DNA from: Streptomyces sp. YIM 121038
Lineage (GTDB): Bacteria > Actinomycetota > Actinomycetes > Streptomycetales > Streptomycetaceae
NCBI RefSeq assembly: GCF_006088715.1
Contig: NZ_CP030771.1
Span: 9,050,001 to 9,114,000 of the forward strand
DNA length: 64,000 nucleotides
Reading direction: 5' to 3'
In this document: positions 33,586-40,990 of the stretch, one piece after another
Layout of the letters: each line of letters starts with the position of its first letter
How positions within the stretch are numbered: position 1 is the first letter of the stretch
The notes under the pieces: model-generated
What the model was told of the DNA's origin: nothing
The model's database searches: none
Seen by the model: only the letters and a program-made list of their open reading frames with translations
Program-made: the position numbers and the translations under genes

Positions 33586-33815
33586 GCTCCTACCGCCTCG
33601 ACGTGCCTGAGCTCCGCAGACGGCTTGACGCCCGGCGGCGTGAACGGGGCCTGACCTGGCGCGAGCTCGCCGACCAAGTCGGCATCTCGGCTTCCACGTT
33701 CTCGCGGCTCGCTGACGACAAGCGCCCCGATGCCGATGCCCTCGTCACACTGCTTGTCTGGCTCGACCTCGACGACGGCCTCGCCTACCTGATCACGCCC
33801 AAGGAGCCGCGATGA
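33582..33815 (+). CDS. XRE-family HTH protein
   Basis: 77 residues from GTG, a single helix-turn-helix domain (RRRERGLTWRELADQVGISA then STFSRLADDKRPDADAL). A DNA-binding regulator embedded in the mini-gene run; its target is unknown. Confidence 0.75.
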   Translation: MSSYRLDVPELRRRLDARRRERGLTWRELADQVGISASTFSRLADDKRPDADALVTLLVWLDLDDGLAYLITPKEPR

Positions 33816-34069
33816 CCGACTGGACGCCGCCCCCGCCCGGCAACCCCCGCGAACAACTACCCGACAACATACTCGCTCTGATCGACATCCCGCTGTACCT
33901 GTCGACCGCCTGCGAAGCTGCCGGCCGCCTCACCGAAGCGATCGAGATCCACCCCGGCCGTGCCGACGAACTGCGGCAATGGGCCGACCGCATGCACGCC
34001 CACTGCCGCATCAACAACAAGTACACCGGACAGATCTGCCAATGCCCCCACCACCGCGCAGGGGCGTGA
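33812..34069 (+). CDS. Hypothetical protein
   Basis: 85 residues. A helical region LYLSTACEAAGRLTEAIEIH precedes CRINNKYTGQICQCPHH, a cysteine-rich tail. Function unknown. Confidence 0.5.
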   Translation: MTDWTPPPPGNPREQLPDNILALIDIPLYLSTACEAAGRLTEAIEIHPGRADELRQWADRMHAHCRINNKYTGQICQCPHHRAGA

Positions 34070-34161
34070 GCACCGCGGCCCCTGCTCGTTTGCACGTTGT
34101 GCAAGCGGACTTGCGGCCGAGCCCGACACCGAGTACCGACCCGCACCAGGAGCCCCGATGA
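34066..34161 (+). CDS. Very small coupled ORF
   Basis: 31 residues from a GTG overlapping the previous stop and ending in overlap with the next start. Only coupling supports it. It may simply keep ribosomes on the message. Confidence 0.3.
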   Translation: MSTAAPARLHVVQADLRPSPTPSTDPHQEPR

Positions 34162-34646
34162 GTACCGCCGATCACATCCTCGGCCAGATCGACAACGCCC
34201 TCCACGACACCACCGTCGGGCCCGACGCCATGCGCAGCACGCCCCGGCCAGCAGCGCGCCCGCAGATCACGCCGTTCCGGCAGGCCCGGCAGCTCCTCAT
34301 CGACCGACTGATCGACAACCACGGCCTGGCCCCCGCCACCGCCCGCCCTGCCGTCCTCGCCACCGAACAAGGCCACGCCAGCCGACACGCGGACCTCGTC
34401 CGAGCCGAAGCCCGCGCTGTCATGCGCGAAGCCGCCGAGCCCATCCGGGCCGCCCTGCAGCCCGCTCTCGAGGCCGCCGTCCACGCCATGCGTGCCTTCG
34501 CCGAAGCCTGCAAGCGGATGACCGACGACGCCGGGTGGACCGACACCAGTAGCTGCCCTGCGCCCACCGCTGAGCCGCGCAGCCCGCACGACCGGCCCGC
34601 CTGGCAAACCCCCTACGGGCCCGCCCCCAGGAGGCGACGCGCATGA
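34158..34646 (+). CDS. Hypothetical helical protein
   Basis: 162 residues. Long helical stretches (QARQLLIDRLIDNHGLAPAT, AAEPIRAALQPALEAAVHAM) and a Pro/Arg-rich C-terminus. No family recognised. A 14-residue ORF overlaps its stop (34643-34687) and is not counted. Confidence 0.5.
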   Translation: MSTADHILGQIDNALHDTTVGPDAMRSTPRPAARPQITPFRQARQLLIDRLIDNHGLAPATARPAVLATEQGHASRHADLVRAEARAVMREAAEPIRAALQPALEAAVHAMRAFAEACKRMTDDAGWTDTSSCPAPTAEPRSPHDRPAWQTPYGPAPRRRRA

Positions 34647-34750
34647 ACCTCGGCACCGTCGTGACCCACCTCAACATCAACCTGTGACGGCAGGACCCTG
34701 CCGCATCCGCCCGCCGTACAGGCCACCACCCGCCAGCCAGGAGTCCCGCC

Positions 34751-34984
34751 ATGACGTCCCGAGTCTGGTCCACCACCATCGACGAGCACCTCGCCGCCGC
34801 AGGCCACACCGGCTACCGGCTGCGGCAGGACAGCCACTACACCGTCCGCGTCATCCAAGACGGGCCCGACCCGCAGACCCGTCTCGACGAGTACGCGCAC
34901 CTCCTCCAGGGCCACGGCTACAAGACCACCCTCGAGAAGGCCACCGACATCCGGCCCCTCCGACTGCGTGTCACCCACCCCTGA
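34751..34984 (+). CDS. Hypothetical small protein
   Basis: 77 residues with a CAGGAG ribosome site. Alternating alpha-beta pattern (IDEHLAAAGHTGYRLRQDSH, DEYAHLLQGHGYKTTLE). Function unknown. Confidence 0.5.
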   Translation: MTSRVWSTTIDEHLAAAGHTGYRLRQDSHYTVRVIQDGPDPQTRLDEYAHLLQGHGYKTTLEKATDIRPLRLRVTHP

Positions 34985-35040
34985 ACCGCGGCATACGCCC
35001 CATCAGCAGGGCAGCCACACCACCTCAGAAAGGGAGGCAC

Positions 35041-35337
35041 ATGCCCCCAGCCCAAAACCCGCTCACCGACCTCGCTGAACTCCTGGACCAGGCCGGGCTC
35101 GACAACACCACGGTCGAACGCAACACGCACGGCCACATCCTCATCCGGCTCGCGCCCGACGACACCGCCGCCCTCGCCCGACTGCTGAACCTCGACGACG
35201 CGTGGTCCCTTGCTTGGGACCTGCCCCCGCTCGGCATCCGGCACATCACCTGCTGCATCACCCCCGAGATCAGCGTGCTCACCCTGACCGACGGCAACGC
35301 CAGGCACCTCGCCACCCGCATCCGATACGCCCAGTAG
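35041..35337 (+). CDS. Hypothetical protein
   Basis: 98 residues with an AAAGGGAGG ribosome site. Alpha-beta product (LAELLDQAGLDNTTVERNTH). Function unknown. Confidence 0.5.
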   Translation: MPPAQNPLTDLAELLDQAGLDNTTVERNTHGHILIRLAPDDTAALARLLNLDDAWSLAWDLPPLGIRHITCCITPEISVLTLTDGNARHLATRIRYAQ

Positions 35338-35346
35338 GAGGCGATC

Positions 35347-35520
35347 ATGTACGACGACAAGCTTCTGCCCGGCACTCCCCTCTTCGACGACGAAGACGAC
35401 GACGGCCTCGAGCGCCGCATGGCCGGGCCCTCACCTGACACCGCCCGCCTCATCGGCCAGCACCTCGTCGACCGGCAGGCGGAAGGCCGCCCCCCGTACT
35501 GGCCCGACTGGGACGAGTAG
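35347..35520 (+). CDS. Small acidic protein
   Basis: 57 residues with a TAGGAGG ribosome site. Acidic N-terminus (LFDDEDDDGLERRM) and an aromatic end (PPYWPDWDE). Last gene of the second mini-gene run, followed by a convergent terminator. Confidence 0.5.
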   Translation: MYDDKLLPGTPLFDDEDDDGLERRMAGPSPDTARLIGQHLVDRQAEGRPPYWPDWDE

Positions 35521-35533
35521 CCGCAGCACCCAA

Positions 35534-35562
35534 GGCGGGGCTGCCGCCTGGTGGCCCCGCCC
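35534..35562. terminator. Bidirectional hairpin terminator
   Basis: GGCGGGGC pairs with GCCCCGCC. It lies 13 bases after the rightward gene and directly after the leftward remnant ending at 35564, so it can serve both. Confidence 0.55.
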
Positions 35563-35563
35563 G

Positions 35564-35741
35564 CTAGTCCCGGGACGGCACCCGCGCCGCCAGCACCGAC
35601 GCGAGATCCCCCACCCACTGCCGGTCCACCGGCCGGCCCTGCGCGACCAGGGCGAGGGCTTCGACGATGTCCTGCGCCTCGGTGCGTGTGATCAGGGGGA
35701 GGAGCAGGCCGTCGTCCGGGGAGGGGCGGTGATCTCATCCA
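35564..35741 (-). pseudogene. Frameshifted small gene
   Basis: Starting at ATG 35741 the frame gives MDEITAPP and soon stops. The neighbouring frame then gives a well-formed helical sequence (LITRTEAQDIVEALALV) ending at TAG 35564. One missing base in the C-rich run near 35720 explains both. A short protein of about 58 residues was probably encoded. The family is not recognised. Confidence 0.4.
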
Positions 35742-35915
35742 TACGATCATCAACCGGCGGGGGAGCCTTGCGGTTACGGATGAGAAGGCCCGCTGGCGTC
35801 AGCGATAGTGGCTTCGGCGGCAGGACACGCGACCGCGTTCCTCGCGCACCGACTCGCTTCCTGCCGCCGCCCGCTCGGCGTCATGTACGATCACCGGCAC
35901 CCCAACACCGGGGCC

Positions 35916-35957
35916 GGCCGCGGTCCTTCCAGTCTCTGACTCACTGAGACCGCGGCC
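35916..35957. promoter_or_regulatory. Inverted repeat in leader of EVE-HNH gene
   Basis: GGCCGCGGTC and its exact complement GACCGCGGCC lie 22 bases apart, 43 bases before the ATG at 36000. It may be an attenuator or an operator. The rest of the 35742-35999 gap holds no gene that I can see. Confidence 0.45.
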
Positions 35958-35999
35958 CACTGCACCCTCCCTGCGGGGAGGCCGAGTGACGGAGGGCCC

Positions 36000-36902
36000 A
36001 TGCCCAAAACCGCGTACATCTACGTCCCCACCCCCTCCAGCGGCAACCTGGAAATCGGGCTCAGCAAGGGCCTGTGGGGATGGCGCAGCAGCGCCCTCGA
36101 CCGCGCCGGCGCCCGCCAGACAGTCCAGTCCCTCACCAAGGGCGACCTCCTCGTCCTCGCGCACAAGGGCCCCAACAGCCGTGTCGCCCCAGGCGGATGG
36201 GCGGCCGCCACCCTCAAGCGCGTCATCGTCACCCAGATCGACAAGCCCTACTTCACCGACACCCTCACGGTCTGGCCCGACGACGACTACCCCGAGCGCA
36301 TCGGCATCGACATCCTCGACGAGGAACACGACGTCCACGGCCACGCCCTCGGCGCCGACGCCATGGAAGCCCTCCGCCTGTCCGCCAACAAGCAGGGCGC
36401 CGCCGTCCTGCAGGCCGGCACCGGCGCCGTCGCCCAGCTCGCCGACACCCTGCCGCCCGTCAGCCCGCCCAGCAGCGACGGCAGCATCGACCACGATGGC
36501 GACGACAGCACCGTCGCCCAGGTCCTCGTGCGCCGCGAGCAGAGTAAACTCCGCAAGCAGATGCTCAACGGCGCCACCACCTTCACCTGCGCCCTGTGCG
36601 GCCGCCACCTACCGATCCGCTTCATCCGCGCCGCCCACATCAAACGCCGCAGCGCCGCCAGCCGCGAGGAACGCCTGCAGCGGGCGAACATCATGCCCGC
36701 CTGCCTCCTGGGCTGCGACGAACTGTTCGAGCACGGCTACGTGTACGCCACCACCGACGGGAAGATCGCAGTCAGCGGCAAGAACCCCACGACCCCTGCG
36801 CTCGCCGACGCCGCCAAGACCCTCGACGGGCTCCCGGTCGCCGACTACGGCCCCCACCGCGAACCGTTCTTCACCTGGCACCGCACCAACATCGCCACCT
36901 GA
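36000..36902 (+). CDS. EVE-HNH protein, probable modification-dependent endonuclease
   Basis: 300 residues. Residues 1-115 resemble an EVE/YTH-like pocket domain (GLWGWRSSALDRAG, LTKGDLLVLAHKGPN, PYFTDTLTVWPDDDYPERIG). Residues 195-260 are an HNH nuclease (CALCGRHLPIRFIRAAHIK, RANIMPACLLGCDELFEHGY). EVE domains fused to HNH nucleases act as Type IV restriction enzymes that cut DNA with modified cytosine. It is a free-standing gene between a leader repeat and a terminator, next to a toxin-antitoxin pair, so a role in excluding other phages is likely. The EVE call rests on pattern recognition. Confidence 0.7.
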   Translation: MPKTAYIYVPTPSSGNLEIGLSKGLWGWRSSALDRAGARQTVQSLTKGDLLVLAHKGPNSRVAPGGWAAATLKRVIVTQIDKPYFTDTLTVWPDDDYPERIGIDILDEEHDVHGHALGADAMEALRLSANKQGAAVLQAGTGAVAQLADTLPPVSPPSSDGSIDHDGDDSTVAQVLVRREQSKLRKQMLNGATTFTCALCGRHLPIRFIRAAHIKRRSAASREERLQRANIMPACLLGCDELFEHGYVYATTDGKIAVSGKNPTTPALADAAKTLDGLPVADYGPHREPFFTWHRTNIAT

Positions 36903-36909
36903 CCACGGC

Positions 36910-36941
36910 GAAGCCCCGCGGACCGCACCCCGCGGGGCTTC
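36910..36941. terminator. 12-bp hairpin terminator
   Basis: GAAGCCCCGCGG pairs exactly with CCGCGGGGCTTC, starting eight bases after the EVE-HNH stop. Confidence 0.7.
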
Positions 36942-37013
36942 CCGCCGCGAACACGAACGCGGCCTCACCTGCGGCGATCACCGTGCGCCGGAAGAGCAGA
37001 CCATCATGTTTTT

Positions 37014-37048
37014 GGCACAGACCGGTACTCTCCGGCACAGTCCGGTAC
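37014..37048. promoter_or_regulatory. Phased direct repeat, candidate antitoxin operator
   Basis: GGCACAGACCGGTAC (37014-37028) and GGCACAGTCCGGTAC (37034-37048) start exactly 20 bp apart, about two helical turns, 42 bases upstream of the antitoxin ATG. It is preceded by a TTTTT run. This fits cooperative autoregulation of a toxin-antitoxin operon. Confidence 0.6.
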
Positions 37049-37089
37049 CGTGATGGCCTAGGCCACGCACGGGCAGCAGGGAGACCGGA

Positions 37090-37308
37090 ATGCCGCGCAC
37101 CCCACTCGCAGCAGACAAGGCCGCCGCCCTCACTCAATGGGCCGAACAAGAGCGCGAAACATCACCTGAACTGGCGGCAGTCCTCGAAGGCATCGCCGCC
37201 AACGGACTCCCCGGCCAAGATGAATGCGTGCCCTGGGAGCAAGTACGCGACGATCACTACCGGCAGCTCGGCATCGACCCGACCCGCTGGCACCACGGTG
37301 TCGCCTAA
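37090..37308 (+). CDS. Putative antitoxin
   Basis: 72 residues, helical and acidic (KAAALTQWAEQERETSPELA), ending in WEQVRDDHYRQLGIDPTRWH. It overlaps the RelE-like toxin gene by 11 bases, which is the usual antitoxin-first layout. No typical DNA-binding fold is obvious, so operator binding is inferred only from the repeat upstream. Confidence 0.6.
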   Translation: MPRTPLAADKAAALTQWAEQERETSPELAAVLEGIAANGLPGQDECVPWEQVRDDHYRQLGIDPTRWHHGVA

Positions 37309-37558
37309 GCACGGCCCCTGGCGGGCGAAGGCCATCCTGACCCCGGCCGCCCAACGTCAGATCGACGGCTACGACACCCGCGAGATGATCGCCGCAGACC
37401 GGGCCATCGTCGCCATCCAGACCGACCCCGGCATCGGCGACCTCACTCCAGGCCGCGAACCGCTGCGCGACTACCAGGAGTCCGGCTCCGGCGTCCGCGT
37501 CATCTACTACATCGCGGAATACGGCAGCCACGTCGTCATCGTCTACATCGAAGTCTGA
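37298..37558 (+). CDS. RelE/ParE-like toxin
   Basis: 86 residues from GTG. AKAILTPAAQRQIDGYDTRE, then PLRDYQESGSGVRVIYYIAE and VVIVYIEV follow the RelE/ParE beta-sheet pattern with the late Arg in the GVRVIYY strand. The protein would cleave mRNA or block gyrase; which one is unclear. The operon probably stabilises the element. Confidence 0.65.
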   Translation: MSPKHGPWRAKAILTPAAQRQIDGYDTREMIAADRAIVAIQTDPGIGDLTPGREPLRDYQESGSGVRVIYYIAEYGSHVVIVYIEV

Positions 37559-37565
37559 GTCAGCC

Positions 37566-37850
37566 GTGGCCGAACGCATGTGGACCATCGACAGCATCTG
37601 GCATGGCCTCCCCATGCCCGAGCTCCGGCAGGCCTTCCTCCAGCAGGTCCACCTCGCCCCCCTGCCCGATCTACAGGCGACCCTGGACCGCTGGATCAAA
37701 CTCGTCGCCGACCCCGGAACAGCCCAGCCGAAGATCGAAGCACTCCGGGAGTGGATCAAACAACACGGCCGAGAACCCGAAGAACTCCACACCCGCGGGC
37801 TCGACCACTGGCACAACACCTGGAAAGCCCAGCAAGAGCAGCCAGACTGA
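37566..37850 (+). CDS. Hypothetical protein downstream of toxin
   Basis: 94 residues from GTG, seven bases after the toxin stop. Helical (PDLQATLDRWIKLVADPGTA). Could be a third member of the toxin-antitoxin operon. No family recognised. Confidence 0.55.
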   Translation: MAERMWTIDSIWHGLPMPELRQAFLQQVHLAPLPDLQATLDRWIKLVADPGTAQPKIEALREWIKQHGREPEELHTRGLDHWHNTWKAQQEQPD

Positions 37851-37916
37851 ACACACCCTTGCCGCCTACCCCGCCCCGGCGAGACGCTAGACACCCAACC
37901 CGGGACGGAGGCCGCC

Positions 37917-38099
37917 ATGGGCTGGGTCGACAAGCAGCACCTCCCCGCCCTCCGCGAGGACACCCGCTACCAGCGCATCCTCGCCCTCACCCAACGCCTC
38001 CTCCGCCGCGACCTCCACACACGCCTCGCAGCAGACCTCCGACAGCTGGAGCACCGGTGGCAGCACCCTGCACAGACTGCACCGGCACAGGAACCATGA
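37917..38099 (+). CDS. Small helical protein
   Basis: 60 residues. Basic helical hairpin (LALTQRLLRRDLHTRLAADL). Overlaps the next gene by four bases. Function unknown. Confidence 0.5.
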   Translation: MGWVDKQHLPALREDTRYQRILALTQRLLRRDLHTRLAADLRQLEHRWQHPAQTAPAQEP

Positions 38100-38454
38100 C
38101 CCTCACCGACGAGACGCGGCAGTACACGATCACCTGCGGAAGCTGCGACGGCACCGGCCAGACGCCGACCCTCGCCGACAACGAAGACAACGGGCAAGCC
38201 GGACAGTGAGAGCTGCCGGAATGGGACTGCTGGAATGAGCCTGCACTAAATCTCCGTCTCGCCGTGTCCTGGAATTCGAGACGGAGGCTCGGAGAGAAAT
38301 CGAACGAGAGGAGTGAAAGGCTGATCGAGAATAAGGGGAAGCCGCCAGTGGAAATTATCCAGAGGGCTAACAAGGTCAGTATCACCGCTGTGGCCAGCAG
38401 GAACGCGAAGATTATGCCACCAGTGGTGCTTTTTGCGGCAGGGGTGTAGCTCAT
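37987..38454 (-). CDS. Possible small membrane protein (low confidence)
   Basis: From ATG 38454, with ACGGAG six bases upstream, the frame gives a clear membrane helix (IIFAFLLATAVILTLLALWI) followed by a Ser/Phe-rich stretch. This part (38250-38454) is AT-richer than the surroundings. The C-terminal third overlaps two forward-strand genes and may not be translated; an imperfect hairpin at 38252-38286 crosses it. Confidence 0.35.
   Translation of the reverse strand: MSYTPAAKSTTGGIIFAFLLATAVILTLLALWIISTGGFPLFSISLSLLSFDFSPSLRLEFQDTARRRFSAGSFQQSHSGSSHCPACPLSSLSARVGVWPVPSQLPQVIVYCRVSSVRVMVPVPVQSVQGAATGAPAVGGLLRGVCGGRGGGGVG
38096..38209 (+). CDS. Very small protein with CxxC motif
   Basis: 37 residues. 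CGSCDGTGQTP resembles one DnaJ-type zinc repeat. Coupled to the upstream gene. Function unknown. Confidence 0.45.
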   Translation: MTLTDETRQYTITCGSCDGTGQTPTLADNEDNGQAGQ

Positions 38455-38619
38455 GGGTAACTCCGTTCAGTAGCTCTGCAAAACCGGACACCGTACTCGT
38501 TCTCCAGTCCGAGAATGCGGCGGTCCATGCCAGAACATTACGCCCGATACCCCGCACTGAAACCGGGTTCGACGGTGCCATTTCGATCAGTTTCTGAAAG
38601 GCCCGCAGCTCAGCCCATG

Positions 38620-38662
38620 CGACAGCACCCCCGCAGCCGTGAGGCTGCGGGGGTGCTGTCGT
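38620..38662. terminator. 19-bp perfect hairpin terminator
   Basis: CGACAGCACCCCCGCAGCC pairs with its exact complement over a GTGA loop. It lies eight bases past the stop of the leftward DUF6907 gene, so it terminates that transcript; it can also stop rightward readthrough. Confidence 0.75.
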
Positions 38663-38670
38663 GCGCGCAG

Positions 38671-39177
38671 TCAGTCGCCCGCGGCCACCACCCCGCCAGC
38701 CAGCCGCGCCTGCTCCAGCATGGCCAGACCCTGCGCGATCAACAGGCCCCCCGCCGCATCCGCCATACCCGGCGACAGATACGCATCAAGCGCGTCATCC
38801 GAGCTGACGACGAGGTGGACGTCGCGCAGCCGCGGATCCTCACTCGACGGGTCAGCATGCAGGCGCACGTCCAGCTCGAGCACCTTCACGCCCGGCAGCA
38901 AGAAGGAGCCGACACTCCACGCCGCCGGAGCGCCATAGTGATCCACATCCTCGACCGCCACCTGACGATCTACGGCATGATCCACCACACACCACGACGT
39001 CGGACAGGCGACGGCCTCCAGCCGAGCCGCACCCGGCAGGCCAATCAACGCCGGCACCAGCTCAAAACCAGGCGGCAGAGCAGGCGAGCACCCCCGAACG
39101 GTCAGGCCTGGTGCCGGTGCGGCAGCCGACGGGGACGGATCGAGGTTGGGATGTGACCCTTTCCTCGTTAAGCTCAT
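38671..39177 (-). CDS. DUF6907 family protein, copy 1
   Basis: 168 residues. The core CPTSWCVVDHAVDR, then LELDVRLHADPSSEDPRL and LVVSSDDALDAYLSPG, match the DUF6907 pattern, shared with the copy at 43079-43615. The family occurs next to XRE regulators on Streptomyces plasmids and integrative elements. Its function is not known. The ribosome site AGAGGA lies eight bases before the ATG. Confidence 0.7.
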   Translation of the reverse strand: MSLTRKGSHPNLDPSPSAAAPAPGLTVRGCSPALPPGFELVPALIGLPGAARLEAVACPTSWCVVDHAVDRQVAVEDVDHYGAPAAWSVGSFLLPGVKVLELDVRLHADPSSEDPRLRDVHLVVSSDDALDAYLSPGMADAAGGLLIAQGLAMLEQARLAGGVVAAGD

Positions 39178-39241
39178 GAGCAGAGTCCTCTCTTGACGGT
39201 AGGGACTTACTGATCAGCGAGTTAGTGGCTCGCCGGTCGCG

Positions 39242-39269
39242 GTGGCCGGGTGTTCCAGCACCCGGCCAC
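39242..39269. terminator. 11-bp perfect hairpin
   Basis: GTGGCCGGGTG pairs with CACCCGGCCAC, 65 bases upstream of the DUF6907 gene start. It probably insulates that gene from transcription of the GIY-YIG/PDF operon. Confidence 0.55.
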
Positions 39270-39846
39270 TCCGCGTTTCAAGCGCTCACCGCGGAGCCGC
39301 GACCCGATGACCATAGATCAAGCCACCACCTGACAGAGCCGACGCGGATCAAATTGAGCACCCCTCTCCGCAAGCCTTAAGAGTCAAAACCGCAGGTCAG
39401 TTATAGTTATGTCTGTAAGGTCCTCTCCCTCTCACCTCCTGCTTCCTGCGTGGCGGGGGGGGGGCCTCGGGGTATTGCGTAATTTGAATCAACACCCCGA
39501 ACATCCCGAATTGGGAAGCGAGGCAGGCTGGCGGAAAGTCGCCCCCAAGCTGGCCCCTGCCAACTGCCAGGCGCGGATACTCTCCCGCAACCAGCCAGCG
39601 CACCGCACACAGATTGCGGCAGATTGCTCTAACAACCGCCATGTTGTGCGAGGTTGTACGGCCGTCACCACATCCCCTTCCCTCGCGCTAATCCTGCCCC
39701 CGGCTGCCGGTCCGCGCCCTGTTGGGCAGCGCAAAACAACAAGGACAGGCGAACAACCAACAAAACCAACACGCCGAGCAACGGCCATCCTCGGCGAACG
39801 CGGCCCCCAAGTCACCTTACGAATGACCCGAAACTCCCTGTCTGCC

Positions 39847-39878
39847 GGAAACAGGAAGTTTCCAAATCACTTGGAAAC
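39847..39878. promoter_or_regulatory. GGAAAC half-site cluster
   Basis: GGAAAC (39847-39852), GTTTCCAA (39858-39865) and TTGGAAAC (39871-39878) form two overlapping inverted repeats. This looks like a regulator binding site in the otherwise empty intergenic stretch. No target promoter is evident. Confidence 0.4.
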
Positions 39879-40489
39879 TCCAATGCCGGTAGAAGGCAGC
39901 CCACACCGACACGCACCCAAGCCTCCCTCCCAACCACCCCAACCACCAGACGGACGGCCTGGACAAACGAAGCTGTCCAGACGTCGGGCCGCGGAACGAC
40001 TCTCCCAGTCGACACTCGACCTGGGAAGGAACCCTTGTAGAACTTGCGCCGCACTAGCATCGATCAGCCCCCTCCTCCCGCACCTCTCGGCGACTTGAGC
40101 TGCGCACGAACGTACCCCGCCCCCCAGAACCAGCCATCGAAATCCGGCGACAGCGACACTCACTGAACCTCACGAGACTCACGTGACAAATTCTCAGAAG
40201 CGAGAACACGCACGTCGCCGACCTGCAACGCAGCCAGCGGCATATGCACGCTACGGCACCCCAACGAAAGCCACGGACGGCCGGAACACGACCACAGCCA
40301 GACGCTACCGGCGCGACGCGAGGATGCCGGCACGAACCAGACGGCCGACGGCGGGCCGCCCACCAGCAGCACGTCCAACTTGCCCGAAGCGGTACGATCT
40401 GGCGCGCTCCCTCCACTCGCGCGGCCGGACCGGGCTGGCGGGAGACGTCGGCCAGAACGCGGTGGGCGCTGGCGGTCTGTTTCGAGGCG

Positions 40490-40990
40490 CTAGAGCAGGC
40501 GCCTCTGGCGAACGAAATGCCCAAAGCCTCGACGCAAGTAGACGTATCTCGCGTCAACGAGCTTCTCGATCGCCTGCCTGGCGGTGCACCAGCCGATGTC
40601 AACCGCTGCGGCAAGGGCGCGCGGGCCTGGGAGTTTGTGGCCGACGGGCCAGCGGCCAGTCTCGATCTCTATGCGCATCAGCTCAGCCAGTTGGATCGCC
40701 TTGGTCCGGTGGGCCTTCGCCAGGGAGGGCCACGCCATGTCGTCGAGCGTGATGTCGCCGAAGTTGTGGGCCCGGTTGTAGGTAGGCAGCTCTGCTTTGA
40801 TGGCTCGTATCTCAGCAGCGGCCGCGTCGGCCGCAGAATCGTGCCACTCGACGACGAAGGATGCGGCCTCTCGGTGCCACGGCTGATGCGAGTGCGCCTC
40901 CCTTCGCTCCTTCACGTTGCCGGTGATCCCGATGTAGAGCGGGTGACCATCGTCGGCCAAGTAGCGGTAGAGCGCAGTGCGCTCAGGCAC
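40490..40990 (-). CDS. GIY-YIG nuclease domain fused to GntR-type winged helix
   Basis: 166 residues from a GTG that overlaps the HTH-PDF stop by eight bases. Residues 5-75 form a GIY-YIG domain (ALYRYLADDGHPLYIGIT, catalytic Arg region KERREAH, Glu at about 60, then LPTYN). Residues 95-160 are a GntR winged helix (AELMRIEIETGRWPVGHKLP, TARQAIEKLVDARYV). The fused build suggests a regulator that can also cut or bind structured DNA, or one whose nuclease fold only helps DNA binding. It is co-translated with the HTH-deformylase protein. Confidence 0.75.
   Translation of the reverse strand: MPERTALYRYLADDGHPLYIGITGNVKERREAHSHQPWHREAASFVVEWHDSAADAAAAEIRAIKAELPTYNRAHNFGDITLDDMAWPSLAKAHRTKAIQLAELMRIEIETGRWPVGHKLPGPRALAAAVDIGWCTARQAIEKLVDARYVYLRRGFGHFVRQRRLL

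Larger units (their letters stand above)
39178..40489. other. 1.3-kb stretch without a convincing gene
   Basis: No frame in this stretch shows the third-position GC bias or domain content of its neighbours. It holds a GC hairpin (39242-39269), a poly-G run near 39451, AT-rich patches around 39380-39420, and a cluster of GGAAAC/GTTTCC half-sites (39847-39878). It separates two leftward genes and might carry a cis site or an RNA, but nothing can be named. Confidence 0.5.

Noticed and set aside
34643..34687. 14-residue coupled ORF
   Set aside because: Too short to support beyond its overlap with the previous stop.
39409..40098. 229-residue forward ORF in the intergenic stretch
   Set aside because: No third-position GC bias, no ribosome site, no domain; amino-acid composition looks like random high-GC translation.
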